Assembly (NCBI GenBank): GCA_015956445.1
Contig: WIUZ02000011.1
Coordinates: 496,001-560,000 of the forward strand
DNA: 64,000 nt
Reading direction: 5' to 3'
Source of the DNA: Thelephora terrestris
Taxonomy: Eukaryota; Basidiomycota; Agaricomycetes; Thelephorales; Thelephoraceae
The notes beneath the pieces are model-generated. The model was given only the letters and a program-made list of their open reading frames with translations, was not told where the DNA came from and searched no databases. Within the stretch, counting starts at the first letter, position 1, and each line of letters begins with the position of its first letter. This document shows, piece after piece, positions 46,701 through 58,161 of the stretch. The translations under genes were made by a program, and so were the position numbers.

Positions 46701-46848
46701 TCTGACCGAGGTCGAAAACGTTATTTACGCTTTGGGGCGGCGAGAAGATTATGGCTTCGAGAGTCCACCAAAAGATGTTGTTGCGATTGTCGATGCTCTT
46801 CAGGAGAAACTACGTTCACCGCCCAAACGTAAACCTACTGACGATTGA
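43737..46848 (+). pseudogene. DUF6535 subfamily B (gene 5), start codon lost by duplication
   Basis: Near-copy of gene 4. Homologous exons are 43737-43777, 43823-43891, 43949-44014, 44066-44216 and 44275-46848. All splice sites are present, and the large exon is open for 857 codons. Motifs are intact: FWTIYNQVADEHDNNLL, ATLFFAVDTTIIFQT, VTSFVAFIALLGKQW, CPFQTPLSLVLL, GAAMDFPLHPEDL, NPFRVRQAAYDVMVVTQN. However, similarity to gene 4 begins just inside exon 1. The ATG is absent, and upstream the frame meets a TGA near 43683 with no ATG in between. It is either an unexpressed recent pseudogene or uses an upstream exon I cannot see. Reading-frame preservation means loss of function, if real, is recent. 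Confidence 0.8.
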
Positions 46849-47406
46849 TAGATCGAATCCCCCACCTTCGTCATACGTTGTATAATATAGAGATTCACAC
46901 TTTTTGCTTATAATGTAATGAAATCAAGATCAATGATCATGCGATATGAGGTCCTTTCGCCAGCGCAATCCATACTACCGTTGCCGAGACGCTAGCGCTG
47001 TTCCGGTGGATGGTGTTTTCGATCCCCTCTCAATGAATGTTTGGTCGGACTCTTGGAAGATGAGTGAGCCACGAGTCTAGGACCTCACGTCCATTCTCTT
47101 CACACAAGGCCGCTCGCGAATTTCGCGGAACAGGAGTTCAAGAGACGATTACTCAACGAAAACGACCAGAGACGTGACGGCGGTTACGAATGATTGGGAA
47201 AAGTTTTTCGTAGTATTCTTGGTAGCCTTTTGTCATCGTCCAGACGTCGATCCACGGATAAATACATAGACCAGGTTGTGATTCTCACCGCAAACGATGG
47301 GGCAAAACCAAGGTAAACTACATGCATGTACGGTTGTTGTGACGACATCTGTGGTTTTTAGAAAGTGAAGGCGGCCACCGCTGGAGAGAATGGTGATGAC
47401 GGTCAC
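43737..47406 (+). repeat. segmental duplication, copy 2 (copy 1 at 34651-38356)
   Basis: The left edge lies at the ACAGACGCAA shared with gene 4 exon 1. The right edge is after GATGACGGTCAC, one base before the PUS7 stop codon at 47408. Small indels separate the copies, for example extra bases near 46980-47000 and a missing segment near 47165-47180. Confidence 0.9.
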
Positions 47407-47407
47407 A

Positions 47408-50272
47408 TCAACTTTCCGAAGGATCCACATCCATGAGTGAATTCTCCGGTTTTTTGAATTTCTGGTCTTCCGAGGCTCGCGTCAAAGCCGACTGAAAATG
47501 CGAACTAGTCTCCGTCTTGGTCACCTCCCGCAAAGCCATCGTTGCATATGCGGCAGTTCCCAGACTTAGGCTGATTTGCAGAGCCATGAACATTCCATCC
47601 TCGACCACCGCCGGGGGATCGAAGCCGAGGAGCTTGTCCTCGTCGGCCTGGGCGAGGGGAACATCTGGATCCGTGTACCGGAGAACGGACCACGAGAGTT
47701 CCTTGGGGAGGTGGAGTATGTGCCGGTAGGATCCGCCCAGACAGTAATCCCTATCGTGAAAGCACGTCAAACTACGAACAACTTAAGAAACCAGACAGAT
47801 CCTCGCCTTTGTTTCCTGTTGAAATCGTTGGGATCGAGACCATCCGCTATCAGGAATTCACGATACCGATCCCCCAATGCGCCCCCAGGGAAGGCCACAT
47901 CGATACCAGGGAGGGGCATGATCACATCGAATATTGTATGTTTGTCCAAGTCCTCTTCAGTAAGAATCTTAACCTTTGGCGCTACCCATGGCTTTTTTGC
48001 CGGCGGACCTCCGGGTTCATCTAGAGAGCATTGAGCACACGGTCATCTAGCAATTATCAAAATATTTGAACCTAGGTCATCAGCACCCTCGACTTCCTCC
48101 TGATCCACGGCTTCCTCTCGTGTCTTCTTTGGAGGTTCATCGTATACCAGATCTCCGATGACAGGTTTTCCAGCACCATACATCTTGATACGCTCAGAAA
48201 CAATTGCGTTCCAAACGTACGACTGGTACGCGTGGATGTACATAAGTCGCAAGTTCCGTGGGATCTATCGTTGCGTTGATAAAGAAAGGAGAAGTTCTGC
48301 ACATCACAGAGAACGAACCGTCGACAATGCTCCCATAGCATTCCGAGTGTCGCCTTTTTGTTTCTGGTAACTCTCCAATATCGCGCGCTCCGCGACGAGC
48401 CGCCTTGGCATGAGTTGAAGCGCCTTATCGAGATCCTGTTCATCCAGCCATGCCCTCCGAGCAGCAAAGACCTCAGGGTGTTCACCATGCCTCGGCTGGA
48501 GAATCAATGCGATGGCTTTATGCCAGTCTGACTGGAGCAACGCCAGACCAATTAAGTGAGTTGGGATGGAGGCAGTTCCGAACCTCTGCATTCCTGAGAT
48601 TTATGAGCCCGAGAGCTCACGGCTAGAAAAGCACGCTATGACTCACCATAGTAGTTGATGAACCCTCCACATTTCATCGTATTCATAGCCTTTTCAAGGG
48701 CTTCCATAGATTCGACTTGGACGTTTCTGAACTCTCGAATCAGCGTTTCCCCGCACCGAATTGCTACGAACTTACCGCAAGGTAATGACGAACTGATTAC
48801 CTTTCAGCATACCAAGTTCCAGAGGCACCTTCCGATAATTGAAATCCGCAATGCGTACCCCGTGGTCTCCGCGCCGCTTGGTGCTATCATCGGGGAGATT
48901 TCGGCTATTTTGGCTATTCGCGAACCTCCAGACATCTTCGACGGTTCGGCTGCCGCGCTTGAGAGAGACGCGCTGAACTGTAACTCCGCGTTTGTCCTTA
49001 GTTCCCGCAACTCCCAGGTCCTTAACATTGGCACGAAGGAACCTCGCAATGTACGAGAGGGCATCATGCGTATCACGATTTGTTTTTTGGAGTGTGAAAT
49101 GAATGTACGGTGGAAAATTCCCTCTGGATGGCCGGTTGCCACGACTACCTGTGCATATGTTCCTGTTACTTCTAAGAGGGCAGTGATGAATAGAGGCCTA
49201 CCTTTCCCAGCATGATTACTACCACGGCGGCTGCCACCGCTTACCCATTTTATAGAAATCCGTGACCCGTCGGCCTCATTTGCAGAAGTGGTATCAGTTT
49301 CGCTGTCGAGATTTCCCTTGAAAAGCTGACGGATAGCTCTATGCAGCTCAGTGCGCACGGCTTTATCTGCAATAGGCTGAGCGCCCTACTTAGCAACGCG
49401 AATGCAGAGGTGGAAGGTACGAACCTCTGTAACGACCCTCCTGCTATCTTCCCTTTTCCCGGCACGGACGCCTCTGTTTCCGCCCCGACCTCCGCGACCC
49501 CCACGACCCCTTCCTCGGCCACGTTTTGAAGTCGTTTCCGCAGGCGTTTCTGTGACCTCAGCTTCTTCGTTTTTTGATTGGCGGCCACCCCACCCTGAGT
49601 CGCTGACGTATGGTGGTTCAGGCCCTTCCTCGTACATTTGCTTCAACTTGTCCATCACAGGCGGGGAGAGGAACTTCTCGAGCACCACCGTGTAATCTTC
49701 GGACCATGAATATCCTTCCTGCGCCTCAATGGGCGTAGACGCTTTCTCAGTATCCACCGAGGCGGGAGCTGGGTCAGGCGGAGGAGCAGATTGAGGTTGG
49801 ACAGTGGAGGATGTGCTCTCCTGTGGCGAGACGCCATTTGAAGCATCAAAATCTGTGGATGGTTCGGGTGACTCGAGCGATTTCAAATGGATCACTCTGT
49901 CGTTTTGGTCGATTTCGAAGACCAAAAAGTCCGTAAACCTGAGATGCAAAATATGAGTCCCATGCGAAGTCGATTGGAAGACCGCGTGCACCTCTGCTTT
50001 ATGACCCCTTGTACGGGGGGAATATCCCGGCCAACATATTCAGAAATCCCTACATCGGTCTCAAGCATTTGCGTGAACCCATCTTCGTCGGGTTCTCCAC
50101 GTCGGGTCACCTCGAGCAGGGAGTGACTTGGTGGCAAGAGAGGAGCCTTCACGACCTCTGCCGGGTTTTTGGCTTGAGTTTCATCGACTTTCTGCCTTTT
50201 CGTTGGCGGCTGGTCTGCGGCCGGAGTATCGTCGTCGCGAGGACGGTGGAGAACAGCGGTATCGTCGGTCAT
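47408..50272 (-). CDS. PUS7: tRNA/RNA pseudouridine synthase, TruD family
   Basis: Nine exons: 49992-50272, 49425-49938, 49202-49376, 48776-49148, 48647-48726, 48319-48593, 48072-48264, 47807-48020 and 47408-47750. They sum to 815 residues, within the eukaryotic Pus7 range. It isomerises uridine in tRNA, U2 snRNA and mRNA. Hallmarks: DVGISEYVG...[12 protein letters not shown] near the N-terminus, [15 protein letters not shown] with the catalytic Asp, [53 protein letters not shown] and [15 protein letters not shown]. An Arg/Gly-rich linker ([12 protein letters not shown]) sits near residue 240. The last intron (47751-47806) seems to use a GC donor, because that gives [13 protein letters not shown]. 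The GT alternative would be only 32 nt. It is divergent from URA3. Its stop codon adjoins the DUF6535 duplication. Confidence 0.95.
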
Positions 50273-50501
50273 TAGCGAAAAGTGATCGAACGATCACCCG
50301 CTGGTAGCACTTTCAGAGCTTCCCTCACAGCCAGAGAATTGGAGACTATACCGCCAATATGTAGTAGCGAAAACGAGAAAAGCCTCTGAACGATTTCATG
50401 TTACGGGTCGGTACCATAGGCTCGTTTCCGGTGCTGTCTGACGTCAAGCTGCACTCCGATAAGATAAGATTGCAACCCGTCAATTTTCTTAACAATCCGT
50501 C
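50273..50501. promoter_or_regulatory. divergent promoter region PUS7 / URA3
   Basis: 229 bp between divergent start codons. No TATA box or named motif was identified. Confidence 0.5.
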
Positions 50502-51448
50502 ATGACATTGCCCGACTTTGCTCGACAAACATACGCCCAGCGGGCAGGAAACTTTTCAAATGCGGCAGCCAAACAGCTTCTAGATACCATGGAGCGCAAA
50601 CAGTCGAATCTTTGCGTCAGCGTCGATGTGACCAAAAGTTCTGACTTCATCTCTGTGATTGAGGCAGTTGGTCCATACGTCGCATTGATCAAGGTTCGTC
50701 TGCCCATCTTCATGTGCATAACCGAGATCTCATTCGCCAATCAAGACTCACATTGATGTCCTCGATGACTTTCAGCCGTCCGTTATTGATGCCTTGACCG
50801 CGTTGGGTGAGAAACACGATTTCCTCATCTTTGAGGATCGAAAGTTCGCAGATATCGGTCAGTCCCCGAAGTTTCCTGGTCCTCGCCTGGATCTGAGCCA
50901 TGATTTTTAATCATACAGGAAACACCGTCGGTTTACAGTACTCAAGTGGGATCTACAAAATCGCGAGTTGGTCACACATTACCAATGCCCATACTGTACC
51001 TGGTCCATCTGTGGTGACTGGTCTCGCATCCGTGGGCCTACCGCTTGGAAGGGGTCTACTCTTGCTCGCGGAAATGAGCACAAAAGGTAGTCTGGCTACC
51101 GGAGACTACACGAAGTCATCAGTACGAATGGCGTTGGACCACCCAGAGTTTGTTATCGGCTTTATTGCCCAGAGCAGGATGGATAGTGCCGCCGCCCAGT
51201 TAGGATACGCTGGAAAGGATCTTCTGGTCCTCACCCCTGGGGTAGGACTCGACTCACGAGGGGATGGGAAAGGACAACAATACCGAACCCCGAAGGAGGT
51301 CGTCGAAGAGTCAGGATGTGATGTGATCATTGTGGGCAGGGGTATTTATGGAGACGGGAGAAACCTTGACGTTGCCGATGTTCGTGCCAAGGCAGAACGA
51401 TATCGGACTAAAGGCTGGCTGGCGTATAGGAACAGAATCGCTCCATAA
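50502..51448 (+). CDS. URA3: orotidine-5'-phosphate decarboxylase
   Basis: Exons 50502-50693, 50746-50857 and 50919-51448 give 277 residues. It catalyses the last step of UMP synthesis, OMP to UMP, in the cytosol. The signature [16 protein letters not shown] carries the catalytic Asp-Lys pair (Lys97, equivalent to yeast Lys93). It is preceded by [12 protein letters not shown] and THIDVLDDF, and followed by [11 protein letters not shown]-like text ([12 protein letters not shown]), [40 protein letters not shown] and [13 protein letters not shown]. The second intron interrupts the Gly of DIG/NTV. It appears complete and functional. Confidence 0.97.
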
Positions 51449-51591
51449 GCACGGAATGTACAACAATCCTAGTAACCCGGCCTCGGGCTGTGACAAATCC
51501 TAGTAAACACTGCGGAGGTTGACAGTCACACTCACTTGTAGTCTGCCACTTTCTACCATCTTTTCTCTCACCCCACATCTCGACCTCAATC

Positions 51592-54500
51592 ATGGCATCC
51601 AACGCTGCAGCCGCCATGGACATTGACGAGGCCGCTATCGATGAGGGCTTATATTCTCGCCAACTGTAGGTCTCCCGGCTAGATCTCGTTGATTTCAAAG
51701 CCTAATCGCGAACAAACAGTTATGTCCTGGGCCACGAAGGTTCGTGTAACCATTCCAGAATCTTATCAAACTTAACCAGGGCGCAGCCATGAAGCGCATG
51801 TCTGTTTCAAACGTGCTGATCGTTGGCTTGGATGGTCTTGGAATCGAGATTGGTGAGTGAGGGCCGCCCACCTCCACTCCTACAAAATTTGATTGCATCT
51901 ACAGCAAAGAATATTGCCCTTGCCGGTGTCAAATCGTTAACGATTTTCGATTCCCAACCGGTAACAATCAAAGATCTCGGCACACAAGTTCGTCCTTACT
52001 CCGCCATGGAATGCGGAGTCCTAACGGATACCTAGTTCTTCCTTCGCGAATCAGACATAGGAAAACCGCGAGCGGAGGCCACGCTCTCCAGGCTAGCCGA
52101 GCTGAATGCTTATGTGCCAGTCCGTCTCCTCCCCAGCTCTCCAGGGCAGGAAATCTCGCCCGATTTGATCAAGGGCTTCCAGGCGCGTCCCTCTCTGACA
52201 CGAACGATCACGTGGGATTGACACATCACAGGTGGTCGTCCTCTCCGGCATTCCCCTCAGCAAGCAACTCGAGATCAACGAATGGACACACGCTAATGGG
52301 GTTCACTTCATCGCTGCAGAGACCCGTGGTTTGTTTGGGTAAGCAGCCGCTAACGCCACTGTCCTCGTATCCTGAGCCACTCCCTCAGCTCCGTTTTCAA
52401 TGACTTCGGCCCCAAGTTCACCATTGTCGATCCCACTGGCGAAGAACCTCTAACTGGAATGATCGTGTCTGTAGAAAAGGTATAAAGTTCACACACCAGA
52501 TCCAAAGCACACGCGTTGATCAGCTACCGCAGGACAATGAAGGTATCGTGACCTGCTTGGACGAAACTCGGCACGGACTGGAGGATGGCAATTTTGTTAC
52601 CTTCAGGGAAGTGCAAGGGATGGAGGAGTTGAACGGCTGTGAACCTTTGAAGGTGTCTGTGAAAGGCCCATACACATTCTCAATTGGGGACACGACTGGG
52701 TTCGGCGAATACAAGACCGGAGGCATTTTCACTCAGGTGAAGATGCCAAAGATCATCGACTTCGTGAGTTTTAGAATCAGTTTGATGTGCAACGCGTTAT
52801 TGATGATCACACAGAAATCGCTGAAAGATTCCCTGGCCTCCCCGGAGTTCTTCGTCACCGACTTCGCTAAATTCGACCGTCCAGCCGCTCTTCATGCAGG
52901 TTTCCAGGCACTCTCTCAATTCTGGGATCAACATGAGAGACTCCCGCGGCCACGAAACGCGGAGGATGCCGCAGAAATCGTATCCATTGCCAAAAGTATT
53001 GACGCTGATATCGATGAGAAGACGGTCCAGGAGTTGTCCTTCCAAGCTACCGGAGAACTTTCGCCTGTCAATGCTGTGATCGGTGGGTTTGTTGCCCAGG
53101 AAGCCCTCAAGGCCATATCTGGCAAATTCACCCCTGCCGTCCAACACCTCTATTTCGACTCTCTTGAATCTCTGCCCGATGAATTGCCCACCGAGGCGGA
53201 CACTCGACCCCTAAACTCGCGGTATGATGGCCAGATTGCGGTATTTGGAAGGAAGTTCCAAGACAAGATCGCCAATCACAGACAGTTCTTGGTTGGTGCT
53301 GGTGCAATCGGGTGCGAGATGCTCAAAAACTGGAGTTTGATGGGCGTTGCTACTGGACCCAATGGCGTTATACACGTTACGGACCTGGATACCATCGAGA
53401 AGAGTAACCTCAACCGGCAGTTCTTGTTTAGGGCAAAGGACTTGGGCAACTTCAAGTCCGAAGTTGCTGCCGCCGCTGTTTCGGATATGAACCCTGAGTT
53501 GAGGGGTCACGTTTTCACTAAGCAGGAAGCCGTGGGCGTAGCCACTGAGAGTACGTCTGTGAATGTAAAAAATGGCATAGACTAACACTTCTCCAGACGT
53601 CTACAACGACGAGTTCTTCTCTGGTGTTGATGGCGTTACGAACGCGCTTGACAACGTTGCTGCCCGTAAGCTGAGCTCAACTGTATCTGTTGCTGACCGC
53701 CTCACATTTTTCAGGGCAATACATGGATAGGAGGTGCATCATCTACGAGAAGCCCCTGTTAGAATCAGGGACCCTCGGAACCAAGGGAAACACGCAAGTC
53801 GTACTTCCGTACCTCACAGAGTCCTACTCTTCGTCTCAGGATCCTCCCGAGAAACAAGCTCCATCGTGTACCGTCAAGAGTTTCCCCAACGCCATCGCCC
53901 ACACAATCGAGGTATATTGCTTTAACAACCCTCAAACCGAATTAAGCTTACAGGAAGTAATACAGTGGGCGCGTACACTGTTTGACACTTTGTTCGTAAA
54001 GCCACCGCAACTGGTCAACTCATACCTCAGCGAGCCGAACTTTTTGGAAAGCAGCCTGAAGTACTCGGGACAACAGGCTGAACAGGCTGAGCAAATATTG
54101 GCGTCTCTGGTCACCCATAAGCCACTGTCGTTCAACGAGTGTATCGTTTGGGCGAGGTTGTTGTTCGAGGACAAATACAACAACGCGATTCAACAACTTC
54201 TGTTCAGCTTACCGAAAGATGCCACGACTACCACTGGTCAACCGTTCTGGAGTGGACCTAAACGTGCCCCCGACCCCCTCGCTTTCGACTCTGGTGACGT
54301 AAGCAATGATCATACAGTATAACCGACAGTGCACTGAATGCGCTGTTCAGCCAACCCACCTCTCATTTGTCATCGCCGCCGCGAATTTGCGTGCGTTCAT
54401 CTATGGGTTGAAGGGAACAAGCGATGAAAGCTATTACAGGAAGGTTGCCGATGCTGCCGAGGTTCCCAAGTTCACCCCAAGGAGCGGTATACAGATTCAG

Positions 54501-55347
54501 GTGAACGAAAACGAGGCAGATCCTGAAGCTGCCGCAGGTAATCGAGACGCCTCGACGATTATCGAAACACTCCCCGCCCCATCTTCCCTAGCCGGGTATC
54601 GGTTGAATCCAGTCGAGTTTGAGAAGGATGACGATACCAACTTCCACATTGATTTCATCACCGCCGCCTCGAATCTGCGAGCCACCAACTACAAGATCCC
54701 TATTGCCGATCGTCACGCGACCAAGCAGATCGCGGGAAAAATCATTCCCGCGATTGCTACCACGACATCACTCGTCACAGGCCTGGTCTGTTTGGAGCTT
54801 TACAAGGTCATCGATGCCAAGAAGGACATCGAGGCCTACAAAAACGGATTTGTCAACTTGGCACTTCCTTTCTTCGGGTTTTCCGAGCCCATCGCCGCAC
54901 CCAAGAAGAAATACGGAGAAAAGGAATGGACGCTGTGGGACAGGATCGAGTTCAAGGGGGATCCTACTCTCAAGGAATTCCTTGGGTGGTTCAAGAGGGA
55001 GTTGAATTTGGACATCGTGATGGTTTCTGAGGGCGTCAGTATGCTTTGGAGCTCTTTCGTTGGAAAGAAGAAGGTTCGTGGGATTTTAATCAAGTCAAGC
55101 CAGCTCCTTCACCTCACAAAACTTTCCAGAGCGAGGAAAGGCTGCCTATGAATTTCACGCGGCTTATCGAACATGTGAGCAAGAAACAGGTCCCTGCCCA
55201 TGCCACCTTCTTTATCGTGGAGGTCATGGCTTGCGATGATGATGGCGAAGATGTAGAGGTACCGTGTTAATTTCCCCAACCAACCGCTTTTAATAGTACT
55301 GACCCTCCGGGTCACAGCTTCCATTCATTGTCGTCCACCGCAAGTAA
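51592..55347 (+). CDS. UBA1: ubiquitin-activating enzyme E1
   Basis: Fifteen exons, first 51592-51665, last 55318-55347. Intermediate ones include 51720-51739, 51787-51852, 52815-53550 and 54351-55073. The frame closes at 1,011 residues, normal for Uba1. It adenylates ubiquitin with ATP and carries it as a thioester to E2 enzymes. The inactive adenylation half has YSRQLYVLGHEAMKRM and [16 protein letters not shown]. The active half has [18 protein letters not shown] and [16 protein letters not shown]. The catalytic Cys is residue 593 in [18 protein letters not shown] (yeast Cys600). The C-terminal ubiquitin-fold domain ends near the short last exon. The intron at 52183-52231 begins GC (CAG/GCGCGT), the only placement giving KGFQVVVLSG. 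The acceptor at 51786 was preferred because it restores GHEAMKRM. Confidence 0.96.
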
Positions 55348-55922
55348 TCCGAGAGTGAGGCAGGAAGATACAACACCCGTTAGATGTATGAAAGACAGAA
55401 TGTATAACACGCTGATTGTACACCGTCCGATTGTCACAGACTAATGACAAGACCTTTCACAAGTTTGAGGCCAAGGTTCTGGTCTAGAACGTTGCCAGAA
55501 CGCGGCCCCCCAACTGGACGGGTGCAGATCATAATCAAACTCCCGCTCCGATTGCCTGCTTGTTCGGAGCTCATCGATATCGCTGGCTCAATCGACCCGT
55601 GCGAAGGAACATGTTACTCTCGACTGGGGCATCTAAATGGGGCAGAGCCTACCGGATCCACACTAAACTTGGGGCGTGTCAGGCTTCCATTTTCTAGAAA
55701 GAATTTTCCTCATGAAGCAGTTTCCAAACCACGAGAGGAATGAAACGTATTTGACAGGTACCCTAAATTACGTGCATTGAGCCTTCCACCCCGGGCCGAA
55801 CAAAGCCGGGTGCATGGACGAATATTATTAAAGATGATCTTCGGCTACTCAACAGATACGGTACCAGATACAGTAGTTTAATGTGCCATGAAGCCGTGGG
55901 TTTTCTGCAAAGAAAAAACGGC
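55348..55922. other. convergent spacer UBA1 / CCDC47
   Basis: 575 bp between the two stop codons. It must hold both 3' ends. No gene or repeat seen. Confidence 0.5.
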
Positions 55923-57374
55923 TCATTTTTTGACCACCTTTTGGGCCTTGCGCATCGAACGCTTGCGGTCTCGTTCCATGATCTACGACTGCCTGTCAAC
56001 AAAGGCCAGAGATAAGCCATGCTGCACACGTTACCTTGTGTTGTTCGGCAGCGCTGAGTCGCGAGACGCGTTCTTGTTCCCGGCGGAGCTTTGCAGCACG
56101 CTTTGCCTCCTCAGCCTAAACGGGGAGTCTCTCAGCGGACGCACAACCTCGAAAAGGAAGCAACAAACCTCCTCCTTCTGCTCTTTTGTGGATTCGACCT
56201 TCAACTGCTGATTCAAGTCCTCTCGGATCTTCCTCAACTTGCTCTTCGTATCCGGTCTGAGCGCACTTCCGAATTTTGTGCCCACGATGTCAACGAGTTG
56301 GAACAGGGACGTAACGAATCCCTTGGTGTCGTTGACCTGTGAACCGGAGGGGATCGAGAATTTGACGATGAGGTGCCTCCCGCGTTCTTCCGGAAGTAGT
56401 GGTACCGTTGGACGCTCAGCAGGTTGATCGGTGATTGAAAGCGAGATGAGGTATGGGAGGACCTTGGCATCGTTCAGGACCTTGATCAGCGAAAAGTTGC
56501 CAAACTCCTTGAAGATGGTTTCAGAAATGTCCGCAAACTCTGTTAGAGGACCGTGTGAAATGAAGACATTGACAGGGGCGCAGGATTACGACGCACCCGA
56601 CATCACGGAAAAAGCGGCAGGAAGAGCTTTATGTTCAGTAGTTTTAGTGAAGGTCTGACAAAGGACAAGTTTAGCCAGAGTGTGCAATCCCGGTTTGTTG
56701 CTTACCAGATCCCACCGCTCGCGCTTGATTGTTTTGAGTTGTTCTTTGCGCACGACAGCAAAGACACCTTCTGGAGCGCTCGTGTTGGCATGAAGTTTGA
56801 AGTCCAACGTGATGATATCAGAAGGCTCATAGGTGAAGTCGTAGAAACCATAAAGGAACTGGAAGATAACCTGGAAAGGATCGTGGCGCGGTCGGAGAGT
56901 GAACACGGTGTGTAAGGAGGCCACGACGCGTCGGCCGGTAGAGAAGTTGAAAAGGTCGCTGTAGCCATCCCGAGTGAGACCGCCGTTTGTAGGTCTTGAA
57001 AACTGAGCTGCCAGGATGTCGGCATGCGCATCATACCTTGAATCGATCGGACGCAGACTTGTGAGCTGGAACGACCAAACAGCCTCTGTGAAGAGTATCT
57101 TACCAGTCTTTGGCAATCTTTATATTAGCCGCCTTTCCAATGTACCAGCCAAGGACGTAAAGAATGATCGCGAGGGTCAGCAATGCTTCCATCTTGAATA
57201 CTAGCACACGGATAAGCCCAGAGATGAGGTGGAACAGATTGGGCACTCACACGCTGGCCTGAAGACGAATATTGTCCACCTGAACTCGAGGCCATCGTAC
57301 TCGTAGTCGGTGAATGGCGGTGGAGGGGTGAGTAACTTTCCCAGTGACCCGAGAGCGGTGGTGAACGTGGCCAT
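55923..57374 (-). CDS. CCDC47-like (DUF1682) ER membrane protein
   Basis: Minus-strand exons 57251-57374, 57104-57200, 56706-57036, 56597-56654, 56169-56539, 56035-56109 and 55923-55982, 371 residues. CCDC47 proteins are ER membrane partners in multipass membrane-protein biogenesis (PAT complex in animals). The fungal members are shorter. One membrane helix lies near residue 45 (LLTLAIILYVLGWYIGKA). Conserved text is LTRDGYSDLFNFSTGRRVVA, FTYEPSDIITLDFKL, RWDLTFTKTTE, ADISETIFKEFGNFSLI and HLIVKFSIPSGSQVND. The C-terminus is a basic coiled coil (AAKLRREQERVSRL...RKRSMRKAQKVVKK). It is divergent from the next gene across 148 bp. Confidence 0.9.
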
Positions 57375-57522
57375 GATTTAAGCAGCAAGGTCACGTGTGA
57401 CGCAGATCGTCTCTTTCTGCCGCATCATCAGTACATGCGCTCGATCTTGGCCCTGGGGGGGATATGAGGGAACACGAATCGGTGTGCACCATCCATCTCA
57501 TTTCCCCCTCACCCACTTAGCT

Positions 57523-58012
57523 ATGGTGAGTAAGGGTCGCTCAACCTCATCGCATGTTTCACATCCCTTTGCATTTACAGCAGGCTGCTCCCATTCCACC
57601 GCAGGAGCTAACGCCCCCGACCGATTACGGTCAATACGTTGTAGACATCCTGGCCAAGCAGAATCAGTTGACAGGGAACGTGGACCAGACAGTGCTCAGA
57701 AACTGTCTCGGTCTCTCCTCTTCGTTCCTCATGACCGACGTGACCATGAACCCCACCACTGGTCTTGCGTCCTGGAACGCTGGATTCAATAGGCTTGTCG
57801 ACGTTATGGTCGCATTACACAGGAAGGGTCAGCTCGAGCTCTCCACGGTTAATGCCGCTTCAAAGGCTTGCTCGGAGTGCTGGACCGTCGCAGGGTCCTG
57901 GCGGAATATGGAAGAAGTTCGTCAGTGCGTGAAGGAGGTCGCTGCAAAGTTACAGGGTTTGTTGGATGAGAACGGGAGGACATATGGGGGCAATAAGGTG
58001 TACACCCCGTAG
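57523..58012 (+). CDS. small conserved protein of unknown function, 3-nt first exon
   Basis: Exon 1 appears to be only the ATG (57523-57525), followed directly by GTGAGT. Intron 57526-57580 ends TTTACAG, and exon 2 is 57581-58012, giving 144 residues. The text starts MQAAPIPPQELTPPTDYGQY and continues with DQTVLRNCLGLSSSFLMTDV and KACSECWTVAGSWRNMEEVR. It ends NGRTYGGNKVYTP. I remember similar uncharacterised basidiomycete proteins but no function. The alternative start is an in-frame ATG inside the intron (57554), which would make the gene intronless with nine extra residues (MFHIPLHLQ). The splice signals and the short N-terminus favour the split form. Confidence 0.7.
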
Positions 58013-58161
58013 ATTCTGTTTCGAAAATGTTATCGTTAAACTTCGTCCGCTCGACCTTAGTCCCAGATTGCGTCATGTGACTGACATCACCTGCGGAACC
58101 CCGGCTTCACGCCCGGTCCATGATCGTTTCCATCCTTGACCAAGAACCAGCAAGAGAGTAC

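Noticed and set aside
47751-47782. GT donor alternative for the last PUS7 intron
   Set aside because: Would leave a 32-nt intron and add nine non-family residues. The GC donor gives 56 nt and the conserved text.
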